From Turnera subulata (Eukaryota > Streptophyta > Magnoliopsida > Malpighiales > Passifloraceae): a stretch of DNA of 64,000 nt. Positions 1-9,254 of the stretch are shown in pieces. Position 1 is the stretch's first letter; the number at the start of each line of letters is the position of its first letter. The stretch covers positions 1-64,000 of the forward strand of contig JAKUCV010001343.1 in NCBI GenBank assembly GCA_028386065.3. The letters run 5' to 3'. The notes under the pieces were generated by a model. It was not told where the DNA came from. It searched no databases and saw nothing but the letters and a program-made list of their open reading frames with translations. Position numbers and translations under genes: made by a program.

Positions 1-779
1 AATTTTAGATGGGATTAAATAGATTGCCTAATTTAAACAATCAATGGATTATATATCATGCATGAGCCCTGATTGTAGTAGTTTCATGCAAGTAAACACA
101 TAGAGCAAACAAACTGCCTCAAGTCCGATAAAATGAAGCTGACTACCTAAACTTTTGCTCCGTGTGAGCAGGACGAAGGAAGCTGTATATGTTAAGGGTG
201 TTGGGATCCATTCCCTTTGGTTGGAGATGAAGAATCACATTTGAAAGAAATATTGATGACTTTAGATTTGGGTGCTCTCTGGATTTCCTCTTCAACTTGG
301 AGCTAGAAGCATATATTTGGCAGTGCAGATTTCAAATCAAGAATGATTGTGGTCATGTTATATCCCTACTCGGACACCATAAATACATAGATGAGGTTAA
401 TTTTTTTTTTTTTTTTTTGTGGATGCAATTGTATAACGTTCCAGTTGTCTGCTGATTTTTCTGCATTCGTGTTTATTTGATTAGGTCATTTCTTCAAATG
501 TTTTTTTAATCTTTGTTTTTTCTTCTAGCTATTTGTTCTTGTCTTTTGTACCTTTTATACAAAGAGCTCACTGCCACTGTGTTCTTTGTTGGTGCACTGG
601 TATTTCTGTCTTAAACTGAAGCTGAGTGAAATTATTGAAGGCATTCCATAAAAAATGCAAGTATTCTGCTACTTTAAATGAGATACATACTTCCAGCAGC
701 ATTAGATCATCATTTTATCAGTTCTCTGGCAACAGATAAATTTTTGCTTATTCTCACTCCTCTATCAGTTGAACGTGCG
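1..779. other. Gene-free left edge
   Basis: AT-rich sequence with a long T run near 402-418. I see no exon, repeat terminus or RNA gene that I can support. It may be the downstream or intronic part of a gene that begins outside the window. Confidence 0.4.
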
Positions 780-1035
780 GTTTGATCTTTTAAGTGTAAC
801 TTGTTTTCATTTTTTCTTTGCAGTTTGTTCATTCTATCAAAGACCTAGATTTTTTCTTCAAGCTGCGTAATTCATGCTTTTCTGGGTCCTGTATTGCTGT
901 GAGCAAGACTAATATTGTTGTCCAAAATGCAAGATATGCCTTTTATTCTCCTGGTATTTCTGTGCAACGGAGTCACATTAGGGGCAATGCTATTCTTGCT
1001 AAAGCATGTTGTCAAACCATCTATTCTTAAACTCG
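780..1035 (+). repeat. Diverged duplicate of the F-box gene 3' flank
   Basis: This stretch aligns by eye with 3541-3785, just downstream of the F-box/DUF295 gene. Both start with a TTTGATCTTTTAAGT core and then share, in order, a cytosine/thymine-rich block, a TTTTTCAGGGTC-like or TTTTCTGGGTC-like word, a TTCATTCTCCT-like or TTTATTCTCCT-like word, an ACATTAGGGG-like or GCCATTAGGGG-like word and an AATGCTTGCTAGC-like or AATGCTATTCTTGCTA-like word. The short open frames here are not gene-like. I infer a tandem duplication of an F-box locus of which only the 3' flank remains upstream. Confidence 0.5.
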
Positions 1036-2189
1036 GGTGGAGAGAATCAGTATTTTTTTTGATCGGTTTTATTTATTTATTTATTTATTGGGACACAATC
1101 AGTATTAAGGTTTACTAAACATCATAATTCTATATCATCTTCTCCGTATGTAAATTCTTTGTGTTCTAGACTTAGTTCCTACCTTTACCCCAAATTGTTG
1201 TGTAATCCCTGGCAACTAGATGACTGAGGGTTACAAACCATGCCATCAGATGAAGCAACAATTGTCAAATCCAAAACCTATTTGTAACACAAACAAGACA
1301 AAATATAACCAACATGCTCAAATCAATCTGAATTTTTTAGGCTATGATTTTGTAATTAAATCCTTCATGCACTATCCATAAGAGAAAACTACAAATCATA
1401 CTATAAAAACAGCAAAAAAGATAACATACCAGGCAAGAAAATACAAGATAGAAGACAAATGATCTGCTAAGTTTTTAGGTTTTGGGAGAGGAGAAAGTAG
1501 CAGATATACTCCTATTCTATAGGAGAAAGTAGCAGATATACTCCTATTCTATCGGTTACTTTCATTTTCTTATTGTGACGTGTTGCGAGGAAAAGAAACC
1601 ACATGCCACTTCAAGAACATAGACATTTTCTTGGTAACACTCATATGGGTTGAGTTGGGCTGGGCTTACTACATCAAACAAGGTGGACATTCTATGCAGT
1701 GCGGGCCTATCTAACAGTAAGAAAAGAATCTTGATTAGACAAAGATTGCAGTTTTCATCATCAATCCTGAAGTAGAGTACGTTTAGCCAAATTCGTGACA
1801 TTAAATAAATGTAGTTGTTGCTTTAAAGCATAATCAATAGGGAGAGGGGTCAGAACAGAAAGAAAGTCTTTGTTTGCTCCATCTACTTCAGGCTTCAGCA
1901 CTTCGCCGCCACTACGACATGGGTAATTGATAGATTTTTTTTTTCACCTTATTGGGTTGTTGCTGTTTTCCTTTTTTATTACCATTCTTTAACTTATTTG
2001 CTGTATACCAAAGAAACCGAGTTTAGTGTACTGTAATTTCTTCAGCTGAGGTTCTCTTGCACACCATGTATTGCTCAGCTTTCGTATTTTCAAGTAAATT
2101 GGTGTATCCATATTTTATTTTCTTTGTGTTATGCAGATTGTGATTATAGAAACCCTGTATATTAGTTAGTCTCCACGAAAAATCTGCAA
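1036..2189. other. Intergenic region upstream of the F-box gene
   Basis: No gene is seen. The stretch is AT-rich and contains a perfect two-copy 32-bp tandem repeat at 1489-1552, listed separately. The last 150 bases are presumably promoter and 5' leader of the F-box gene, but no convincing TATA box decides a start site. Confidence 0.4.
1489..1552. repeat. 32-bp direct tandem repeat, two copies
   Basis: The unit beginning AGGAGAAAGTAGCAG occurs at 1489-1520 and again at 1521-1552 without mismatch. A recent local duplication in intergenic DNA is the simplest reading. Confidence 0.9.
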
Positions 2190-3408
2190 ATGGCTTCATT
2201 CTCATCCAGGTTCTGCTGGTCTGATCTTCCTTGTGATATTTTGGAAAAGATTGTGAATTGCCACAAAAGCAGCCGCCTTTACATTCTCCCGTTCCGGGGA
2301 GTTTGCCGGCAATGGCGATCTTCTATACCTCTCCCGCCCACATACCCCTCATCTCTGAAGCTTCCCTTCCCAGTTGCTCCCAACTTAAATGTTCCTGACA
2401 AATTGATACTCGCGGAGTCCACTATTTACTCCATCCAACCCCTCTCCCAAACCTCCAGTAGCACGACTACTACCCCCACCCTGTCTTGTTAGAATCCAAC
2501 ACTCAGAATCAGGCATTGCCATTGTCCAAAATTTGCTCTGTAACCCACTTCCCATTGATTGGAACACCTCTCGGCCCTTCTTCGTAATGATGGACTCGTT
2601 GGACTTTAGAGTCGGTGAGATATGCAATGACTATCTTTTGGAGGAGGTTGCTTGTCCCATTCGTTTTCCATTTCGTGTTGCCGTTGCTTCGGGTTTTAGT
2701 AAGATTGGGGATCGTTTTATTGTCATGGCATCGATTAGGGGAAGGTTGGTTGCTTGGAGGATGGGAGATGACAAATGGACCAGTGTTTTGGACAACGCCA
2801 ACGCCGCTTATGGTGCTTCCTTTTCCAACATATTCTACATCCGTGGTAAATTTTACGCCTGTGGTTGGAGGGGATTGGTTATTACAGTTGATCCCGATTC
2901 ATTGAATACAACCCAGCTTGCTCATGCAGGGGAGAATTGCCTAAGTTCTGTGGTAGAGTCCTGTGGGGATATTCTTGGGGTGTATGTAAATATTGTTGAT
3001 GAAGGGAGAATTGTTAGAATGCAAGTTGAAAGATTTGATGAAGAGAAGCATGTGTGGGTTAAGGCATGTGATGAACTGAAGGATCGCATTGCTTTCATTG
3101 GCACCGATTATTCATTTTGGGTTTGGGCAAAGGACTTCCCGGGATACAAGGCCAATTCTATTTATTTTGATAATTCTTATCCTAATTTTCCTGAACCTCC
3201 TGCTTGTGGTCACCCTGGCTCTACTGTTGTGGTTTATGAGATGGAGAATGGTCTTGGCAGTGAACTGTGTGACCAATGTGATTGTCCGTTGCTTCTATGG
3301 CGTCCACTTAACAAGCAGCAGCCACGGTGGGTTTCTGGTGGTGAGTCATCTGGATTAACGAATCATGGAGTGCGGGTGAAGATGCCAAGAGTTGCCATCC
3401 CAGGTTAG
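2190..3408 (+). pseudogene. F-box protein with DUF295 domain, frameshifted
   Basis: Plant F-box/DUF295 proteins are presumed substrate-recognition subunits of SCF (SKP1-cullin-F-box) ubiquitin ligases. The reading frame opens at ATG 2190. Residues about 9-45 form an F-box (WSDLPCDILEKIV followed by FRGVCRQWRSS). The frame then runs into TAG at 2490. The downstream frame, one base out of register, carries the rest: a VRIQHSESGIAIVQN strand, then a beta-propeller-like DUF295 body to TAG 3406-3408, including RGRLVAWR, GKFYACGWRG and GSTVVVYEMENG. Together the two parts are close to the usual 400-residue length of this normally single-exon family. The switch must lie between about 2406 and 2490. 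It could be a real 1-base mutation or a sequencing error; an intron this short is unlikely. If real, the product loses its substrate-binding part. The last codons sit on CAG/GTTAGT, a possible but unneeded splice donor. Confidence 0.8.
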
Positions 3409-3974
3409 TCTGGTGTATTTCAACTGTGATTGTAGTGACATGGCTTTTCTTGTCCAGTAGATTTCAATGACCATGGCAGTGTTGACAGAAACTAACAAAT
3501 TATTCTTTTCATCTGATACTGGTATATCAATTGGACTGATAGTTTTGATCTTTTAAGTTCAACTTCTTGTCATGTTTCTTTGTGGTCTGATTATTAGACC
3601 ACTGACCTAATTTGTTTTCCCCTGCCTTAAGAGTCATACTTTTTCAGGGTCTTATGTTGCTATGGATGATACTTGATGTTGTGGCTTATGATGTATACTC
3701 ACAAAGCCATTCATTCTCCTAGCCATTAGGGGAGGGTGAAGTCTTTTGCTCTGCGTGCTAATGCTTGCTAGCAATGGTTTATTCTCATGGTTGGTCATAT
3801 ACCATTGATTTCTTACTATAACATTGATTTCTTGGATTTTACCTAATGACCCGTCTTTCCGAATTGATTTTTTCAGGTTTAGTCATATGAAGCTTTCTCT
3901 TGCTCCTCTGAAGATATACAATTGCTAAAGACATCACCACCGGTTGACCAACTATTCGTCAAGCTTTTGCCATT
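3409..3974. other. 3' flank of the F-box gene
   Basis: AT-rich and non-coding. 3541-3785 is the partner of the diverged duplicate at 780-1035. No other gene is seen. Confidence 0.4.
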
Positions 3975-4325
3975 CTCTATTGCTTACTTCTGCATCAGCG
4001 ACAGTGTCTGGCTGTTCATCTGATTCATCACCTTGACCAGAAGTTTCCTACTTTTTAATCTCTGCAGCAGCCCTGCGTTGAAGTGATTCAATAGCTCCTG
4101 CCAATTCACTATTAACCTGGCATAAAAATTCAAATGTTGTTGGAATATGTTCTAGTGGGATAAAAGAAGCAAAGAATTTAGAGTTTCAAGATAAAATATT
4201 AGTAATCAAACTAACTTTAGTAATCAAGTTTTAATACCTGTGGATTCCGAAGATAGTCAGCTATGTCATTTGCACAAGATGGACATTTCATTACATTCTT
4301 CTGGACTCTCCGCAAGTTTCAATAA
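3975..4325 (-). pseudogene. C-terminal remnant of an ORTHRUS/VIM-type E3 ubiquitin ligase (two exons)
   Basis: ORTHRUS/VIM proteins are PHD-RING-SRA-RING ubiquitin ligases that bind methylated DNA and keep CG methylation. Only the piece after the second RING remains. On the minus strand, exon 4238-4325 reads LRRVQKNVMKCPSCANDIAD and then a YLRNPQ-like end. A GT donor sits at 4236-4237, an AG acceptor at 4117-4118, and the next exon from 4116 begins VNSELAGAIESLQRRAAAEI. The family has the same order: a basic linker, KNVMKCPSC, the NPQVN word, then an acidic tail. An in-frame TAG at 4048-4050 is followed by more coding-like acidic sequence (ETSGQGDESDEQPDTV) and a second stop. The RING, SRA and PHD parts are missing upstream, where the sequence turns AT-rich. 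Recognition is from memory of the family, not from a search. Confidence 0.65.
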
Positions 4326-4654
4326 ATTCAAAGTTTTTGTAAAATAAAAAATTTCATTTTGTTATATAAAAATCATATATTTGGTAACATTTAACACTTA
4401 AATAAGTTTTATATAAATAAAATAATTTATTTCTTTCCATTCGTTATTTTTTTTCTCCTCTATTCTAGTCATTGTATTCCTCTCCAACTCCAACTGTACA
4501 CATTATAACTGATACATTATGGCTTGTCCTTCACCATAGGTGGTGCTAGCTGGTAGCTGATACAAATGGGGCCAATAAGGGCAATCCCCGAGTTGGCTGA
4601 TTCAGGTGGAGTGCGTCATGATCATAATACTACTGTCCAAGCTGGGTATTTGTT
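4326..4654. other. AT-rich spacer
   Basis: No gene or clear repeat end seen between the E3 ligase remnant and the LINE remnant. Confidence 0.35.
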
Positions 4655-5100
4655 CTTTTTTTATTATTATTTATATAACGAGAGATTTTATTAAGAACCA
4701 TCAAGGTAGAACAATGTACAAAATTGACCAGTCATCACAAAAATGAGTAGCACTTCCAACATCTACAGCCAAATCTATACAAGAAGCATTCTGACAGGTT
4801 GTCCACGCCAACCTTTAAGACTATCTGAACACTGAAGCACATCAGCTAGTCCAAAGGGAAAGGATGGATGTTTGGCTTTGATCCAGGATAGGAATCTCAA
4901 TAAGATAATATCAAAAAGTCTACCCCAATCAACACCATGATTTTCGTAGATAAGCTTATTCCTACTTAGCCAAATACTCCACACAACTGCATAGAAATTA
5001 GCCATCCAATTTGATCTTGCCGTTTTGCTACCAGCTAAACCATATCAGCGCAGGAATAACTCCTCAAGTCTCCACAACATAGTGCAGTGCATTAAATTCC
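4655..5100 (-). mobile_element. LINE (non-LTR retrotransposon) 3' remnant
   Basis: On the minus strand the stretch 5030-4775 encodes a typical end of a plant LINE ORF2 (after the reverse-transcriptase zinc-binding region): ANFYAVVWSIWLSRNKLIYE, then a WIKAKHPSF segment and a WRGQP end. A stop lies upstream in the same frame near 5047 and the frame shifts beyond about 5065. The 3' end is followed by a T run on the plus strand near 4655-4665, which corresponds to a poly(A) tail. No target-site duplication was found. It is too short and broken to be active. Confidence 0.65.
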
Positions 5101-5254
5101 AGATTCCAATATATATAGCAAGAAAACCATAACTTAAATTCAACATACAAACGAGACGATTTACTCAGAAATTCAGTGGTGCGAAGTGTAGAGGGAAGTA
5201 ACAGGAAGTAGGACAGGCATAAAGTAATCCCTCACTGCATGGTTTGCTTGTATT

Positions 5255-7204
5255 TCAAATCTTGATTAGAACTTTAACACAGTCTGGCTGCTTGGACAGT
5301 TGGATTGCCTTACTTATTTCATGCAGTGAAACTTCATGAGTCAGTAGTTCCTCAAGATGCAGTTCCTGAACCAAAAAAAAAAAAAAAAAAGAATAATCAC
5401 CGTAGCCATAAAATGTCTTGGGTGGCTATACTGATAAATAGGTCGGATTAGATCATCTAGACTGACTTACATTGTTCTTGCACTTGTGGAGTATGATGGG
5501 AAGGTGTGATTTGGCTTTGATGTCTCCAAAAATGCAACCCTTCAAGTTTCCACCACACAGCAGTGGTATAAAGTCAATAGCCACGGTTGCATCATTGCCT
5601 GCACCTACCACAATCGTTTGCCCTTGCCCCTAACATTAACAACCACGGGGAAAAAAAAGAATAGTCTTATTATAGAAGACACTTACTAGCTATCATTATT
5701 TATTTTGTGTTTAAAAATATACAAAATATGCATTTGTGCAAGTACATTACAGGTTTTGTAGCTTGAAGTGCTTCATTGATTAGGGATGGTACACCAGTAC
5801 ACTCAAAACAATAGTCCACCCCCATCCCTCCTGTTAAATCTTTTACTGCTTCTGCATTGGTTTTATCCGGTGATTCATTGGGGTTGATAAAATGGGTCAT
5901 CCCAAATATTTCTCCCTTATGTTTTTTCCTCTCATTTATGTCTATGCCAATTATCTTAGCTGCACCTTGCATTCGAGCTCCTTCCACTACCTGCAATTTC
6001 ACACCCATAAAAGCAAACAACTATATAAAGATATATATTTTGGCAACATAATTAATTCACCAATGAATATGTAGTCATACATAATAAACTTGAAATGACA
6101 CGAACCCCTAATCCAACTGCACCAAGACCAAAAACAGCAACACTTGACCCCCTCTCAACTTTGGCTGCCATCCAGGCAGAACCAAACCCTGTTGTGTATC
6201 CACAGGAGAGAAGGCTTGCATATGGCAGATGCATAGCTGGGTCAATCTTAACAACATAGTTGACACTGGTCACCATGTATTCCGACCATGTTCCACAAGT
6301 AAAATGGTGATACAACCTTTGTCCCTTGCTGGACAGCCTTGACGTTCCATCGGGCATTAGTGCACTGAAATCCAGTCCATATTTCAAGCACAAATTGGTC
6401 TTTTCCGATGTGCAATTCTCGCATTCCTGACACTCTCCCAGGGACATTGGAATCACATGGTCACCAATCTTGATGTCCTCCACACCCTGACCAATGCTCT
6501 CTACCACCCTGATGTTCCAAAATTCACCAATTAGAAAATATTATTAAAACTGAACCGGACTGTCTGGTTCAATCCAGTTAAAGAACCAGACCTAGCCCGG
6601 TTCACTCCAGTTATACCCGAAAATCGGGCCTTTGCCGGTTCCATCACCAACATTGAGAGAGTCATAGAAATAGACATTAAAATGGGAGTATTTGAGAACA
6701 TTACCCGACACCTTCATGGCCTAGAACACGAGGGAATAAGGGCTGAAAAAAAAAAAAAATTGGATCAAAGATAAAATCCTAAAATGAGACTTTTGGCCAA
6801 AAATAAAAGATAGGAAAGAATCTCACAAAAGGGAGAAGTAATGCAGTACTCACGATTGGGTATCCCGTAATGGATAGGATGTCAGTGTGGCACAAACTAG
6901 CATACAACATCTTAACACGGATTTCAGAAGATTTTGGAGGCTCAACCTCTATCTCTTCTAATCTCAGTGCTTCCCCTGCTCCCCAACATACCACAGCTGC
7001 CACAAGTATACATATATAGTAGTTAATTAAAAATTTGAAAGCTAGACAAGTAAAGATAGCATAACTGAATTAGTTTAACTCCATATAAAATCGCATCACA
7101 CATATATAATCATCATCATCATCAGCAAGAATGGAGGCATAGATCAGCATATGTATATATATACCTTTGCATGTTATCACCTGTTGACTGCTGAGCTTGG
7201 ACAT
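5255..7204 (-). CDS. Zinc-type alcohol dehydrogenase-like protein, 7 exons, intact (377 aa)
   Basis: Medium-chain, NAD-dependent, zinc dehydrogenase of the plant alcohol dehydrogenase-like group, probably cytosolic; the natural substrate cannot be read from sequence. All introns are GT-AG. Exons on the minus strand: 7204-7165, 6996-6854, 6742-6705, 6508-6106, 5990-5751, 5629-5471 and 5365-5255 (TGA). The joined frame is open for 377 codons, the usual size (about 375-395). Features in order: start [10 protein letters not shown]; catalytic-zinc ligand Cys49 with His50 in ASLCHTD; His70-Glu71 in VLGHEG; structural-zinc cysteines 100, 103, 106 and 114 (CQECENC then LC); a third catalytic-zinc cysteine near residue 175 (LSCGYTTG); the Rossmann loop FGLGAVGLG near 199-207, then IIGID with the NAD-selecting aspartate. 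The fifth intron contains a long AT stretch but normal borders. The first exon is only 40 bases and easy to miss. No frameshift or stop is seen, so it is probably functional. The formaldehyde/glutathione class III enzyme is a close alternative. Confidence 0.93.
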
Positions 7205-8730
7205 TGCCACTTCTCTTGGACTGCAAAATTTTTAGATTGAAGAGATAAGTTAGAGCTTTGACCAGAAAACAACTAAAACTTGCTTCAATCCCTCTTTAAC
7301 AAAGATCCAGGACTGAAAACTCACCACAAATTAATAAGCCAGCCACACTCTTCTTCTCCGACCTAAAGATGATGCCTTGTCCAGAGAATAATCCGGACGT
7401 CATATATACCAGGATACGAATAAAAGGAAGAGAACAACTCACCAAGAACCGAATCTTTATTAGCCGGCAAATGTCACTTAGTGAAATTAAGGACAAGTTA
7501 GGGACATAGATTAAGCAGCTATATGTTTATGTTTTTGTCTGCAGCAGAAGTAGGTCTTTATTTAGGAACTTAATTAATTGGGACTATTGTCCTCTTTGAT
7601 TCTAGTTCCGCCACTAAAGAATCTTTTCCACCTGTCCTAATAATTAAATAACCAGGGATGTCACCTCATTGCAATTTACAAAATTTTCAAGCTTCCGACC
7701 TTTAAAGGGAGAACAAGAGTCTAGACAAAGGATTTTTTTTTTCTAGTTTGATTTGATCACGGTCAGCAAGTAAAATCTTTTGGAATATTTTACTTTTCCA
7801 AATGACAATGACACGATGATGATGAGTCAATCACTGGGTGTTTTTTTAAAAATTTTGACAGTTTCAATAACCACTAGCTTTAGGTACCATTATTGGGGTG
7901 TATTGGTTAGACTTAGAGCCTCTCAAGTGATAAGCTATTGCTTCTGTTTAGGCGAGGTCTCAGCTTCGAGAGTCTATGTGTGACTAGAAAATTCCAATTG
8001 GGACAAGAAAAAAAATTAATGTACATAGGTTTTCTTTTTTTTTTTTTTGGGTAGACAAGGAGGGCTAAAGCCCTTAGATCAATTAACTAGAGTGAGTGAG
8101 TGACTACCCATGAGTTTTCTCTGAAGAGTTAAAGTTTTACGATTTTTTATACCCAATTCTTCCATTTATGATTAAATCTCCGTAAACGAGTGAATCTCAC
8201 CATTAAACTCTGACTATATCCCTCACAATCAGTCAAGATCTTCCCTATTTCAATCTTACTTTATCCCCCCTACTCAAAGTAATTAATGAATTAAAATCCT
8301 TCATTTTACCTGAGTTTGGAAACTGATCACTTTCAGATTTTTGTGGATATCCACTAAAATCAGATCACATTTGGGCTGGATTTCATGGTCTAGGCAGGCT
8401 AAAGGGTGTGAACCTTCTACAAATTGATCTAGTAGATTTCTAATGCCAATTAAGGCCCAAAATAATTTAGGATGTGAGGAAGTACATATAGAGCTTGAGC
8501 AGCAGCATAAAATTTCTTTGATATGACTATGTGAATGGGAATGTATCATAATGTCACTCTTTGGTATGATTCTGTGAATGGGAATATATGATAATGTCAA
8601 ACATCAAACATATATATCTAGTAGGAAGGGGAAAAAAAATCGGAGACTTTGTTTTTTGAGGAACCGTTTGTGACGATCCTGTGTTATGTGTTCTTGTTCT
8701 TTGAAATAATTATCAGCTATGAATAAATTA
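7205..8730. other. Promoter side of the dehydrogenase gene and intergenic DNA
   Basis: No gene is seen. The stretch contains a short CAT trinucleotide run (about 7109-7122) within the dehydrogenase first intron's upstream side, and T runs near 7734 and 8036-8049. Two near-identical words around a GTGAATGGGAAT core occur at about 8530 and 8574. The last 40 bases (GCTATGAATAAATTAAAAGG) match, in inverted orientation, sequence at 38.9 kb. Confidence 0.4.
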
Positions 8731-8735
8731 AAAGG
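8731..8735. repeat. Target-site duplication, left (AAAGG)
   Basis: AAAGG directly precedes the LTR that starts TGATATGG. The same 5 bases follow the second LTR at 20118-20122. Confidence 0.9.
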
Positions 8736-9233
8736 TGATATGGCCCAAAATATTAGTGGACTCGATAAACCCCGAGCCCATAAATTGGACTACATGATGG
8801 CCTATGTAACCGAACAAACAAGAAGAGCCCATACTAACCAAGGTGTTTCCCGGGAAGCTCTAAGACGGTCCGAAGACTCAAGGTTCCCGAGGAAGCTACA
8901 CAATGGTCCCAGGGCCCAAACCGGAAGCCAACCTGAAGCAGCTTATACTAGCTCAGAGGACACTCCCCTCAGCTTCCCCGAGGAAGCTCTACGGCAACCC
9001 AAGGATCCAGACAGGAACCACGTGGCATTTGACTTCTCAAGCAAGTCAAGTCAAGACTTACTCAAGAAGTTAAGAACCAGCTCCTTAAAACTTGGAGCAA
9101 ATCACGGAAAAGCATGGCCACCAAAACAGTGTATTTGACTCTATAAATAGAGAGTCCTCATTTATGTACAAACTAATGGCAAATTGGAGAGATTAATACA
9201 ATTTCCATTTTCTCTCTATATTTTTCCATATTA
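8736..9233 (+). repeat. 5' LTR of the large retrotransposon derivative
   Basis: 498 bp, TG...TA (the terminal CA is mutated to TA). It contains a TATA box at 9141-9150 and an 18-bp hairpin-forming word, AGCTTCC-CCGA-GGAAGCT, at 8971-8988. A 130-codon frame in the U3 part is open in both LTRs but lies upstream of the TATA box. Confidence 0.9.
9141..9150 (+). promoter_or_regulatory. TATA box of the 5' LTR
   Basis: CTATAAATAG, flanked by GACT and AGAGTC so that the box lies inside a short inverted repeat. The second LTR has the same box at 20024-20032. Confidence 0.7.
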
Positions 9234-9235
9234 GT

Positions 9236-9254
9236 TGGCGACCACAGTGGGAGC
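9236..9254 (+). other. tRNA primer-binding site
   Basis: TGGCGACCACAGTGGGAGC begins two bases after the LTR end, where minus-strand DNA synthesis is primed. It resembles the TGGCGACTCC-type sites used by plant gypsy elements; which tRNA is used cannot be settled here. Confidence 0.7.

Noticed and set aside
7296..7496. Minus-strand frame just upstream of the dehydrogenase as an extra exon
   Set aside because: The first exon at 7165-7204 already gives a good N-terminus ([10 protein letters not shown]) with correct phase; the frame has no similarity to the family.
8746..9138. LTR open frame as a real gene
   Set aside because: Upstream of the TATA box, no recognised domain; mentioned only as a low-interest finding.
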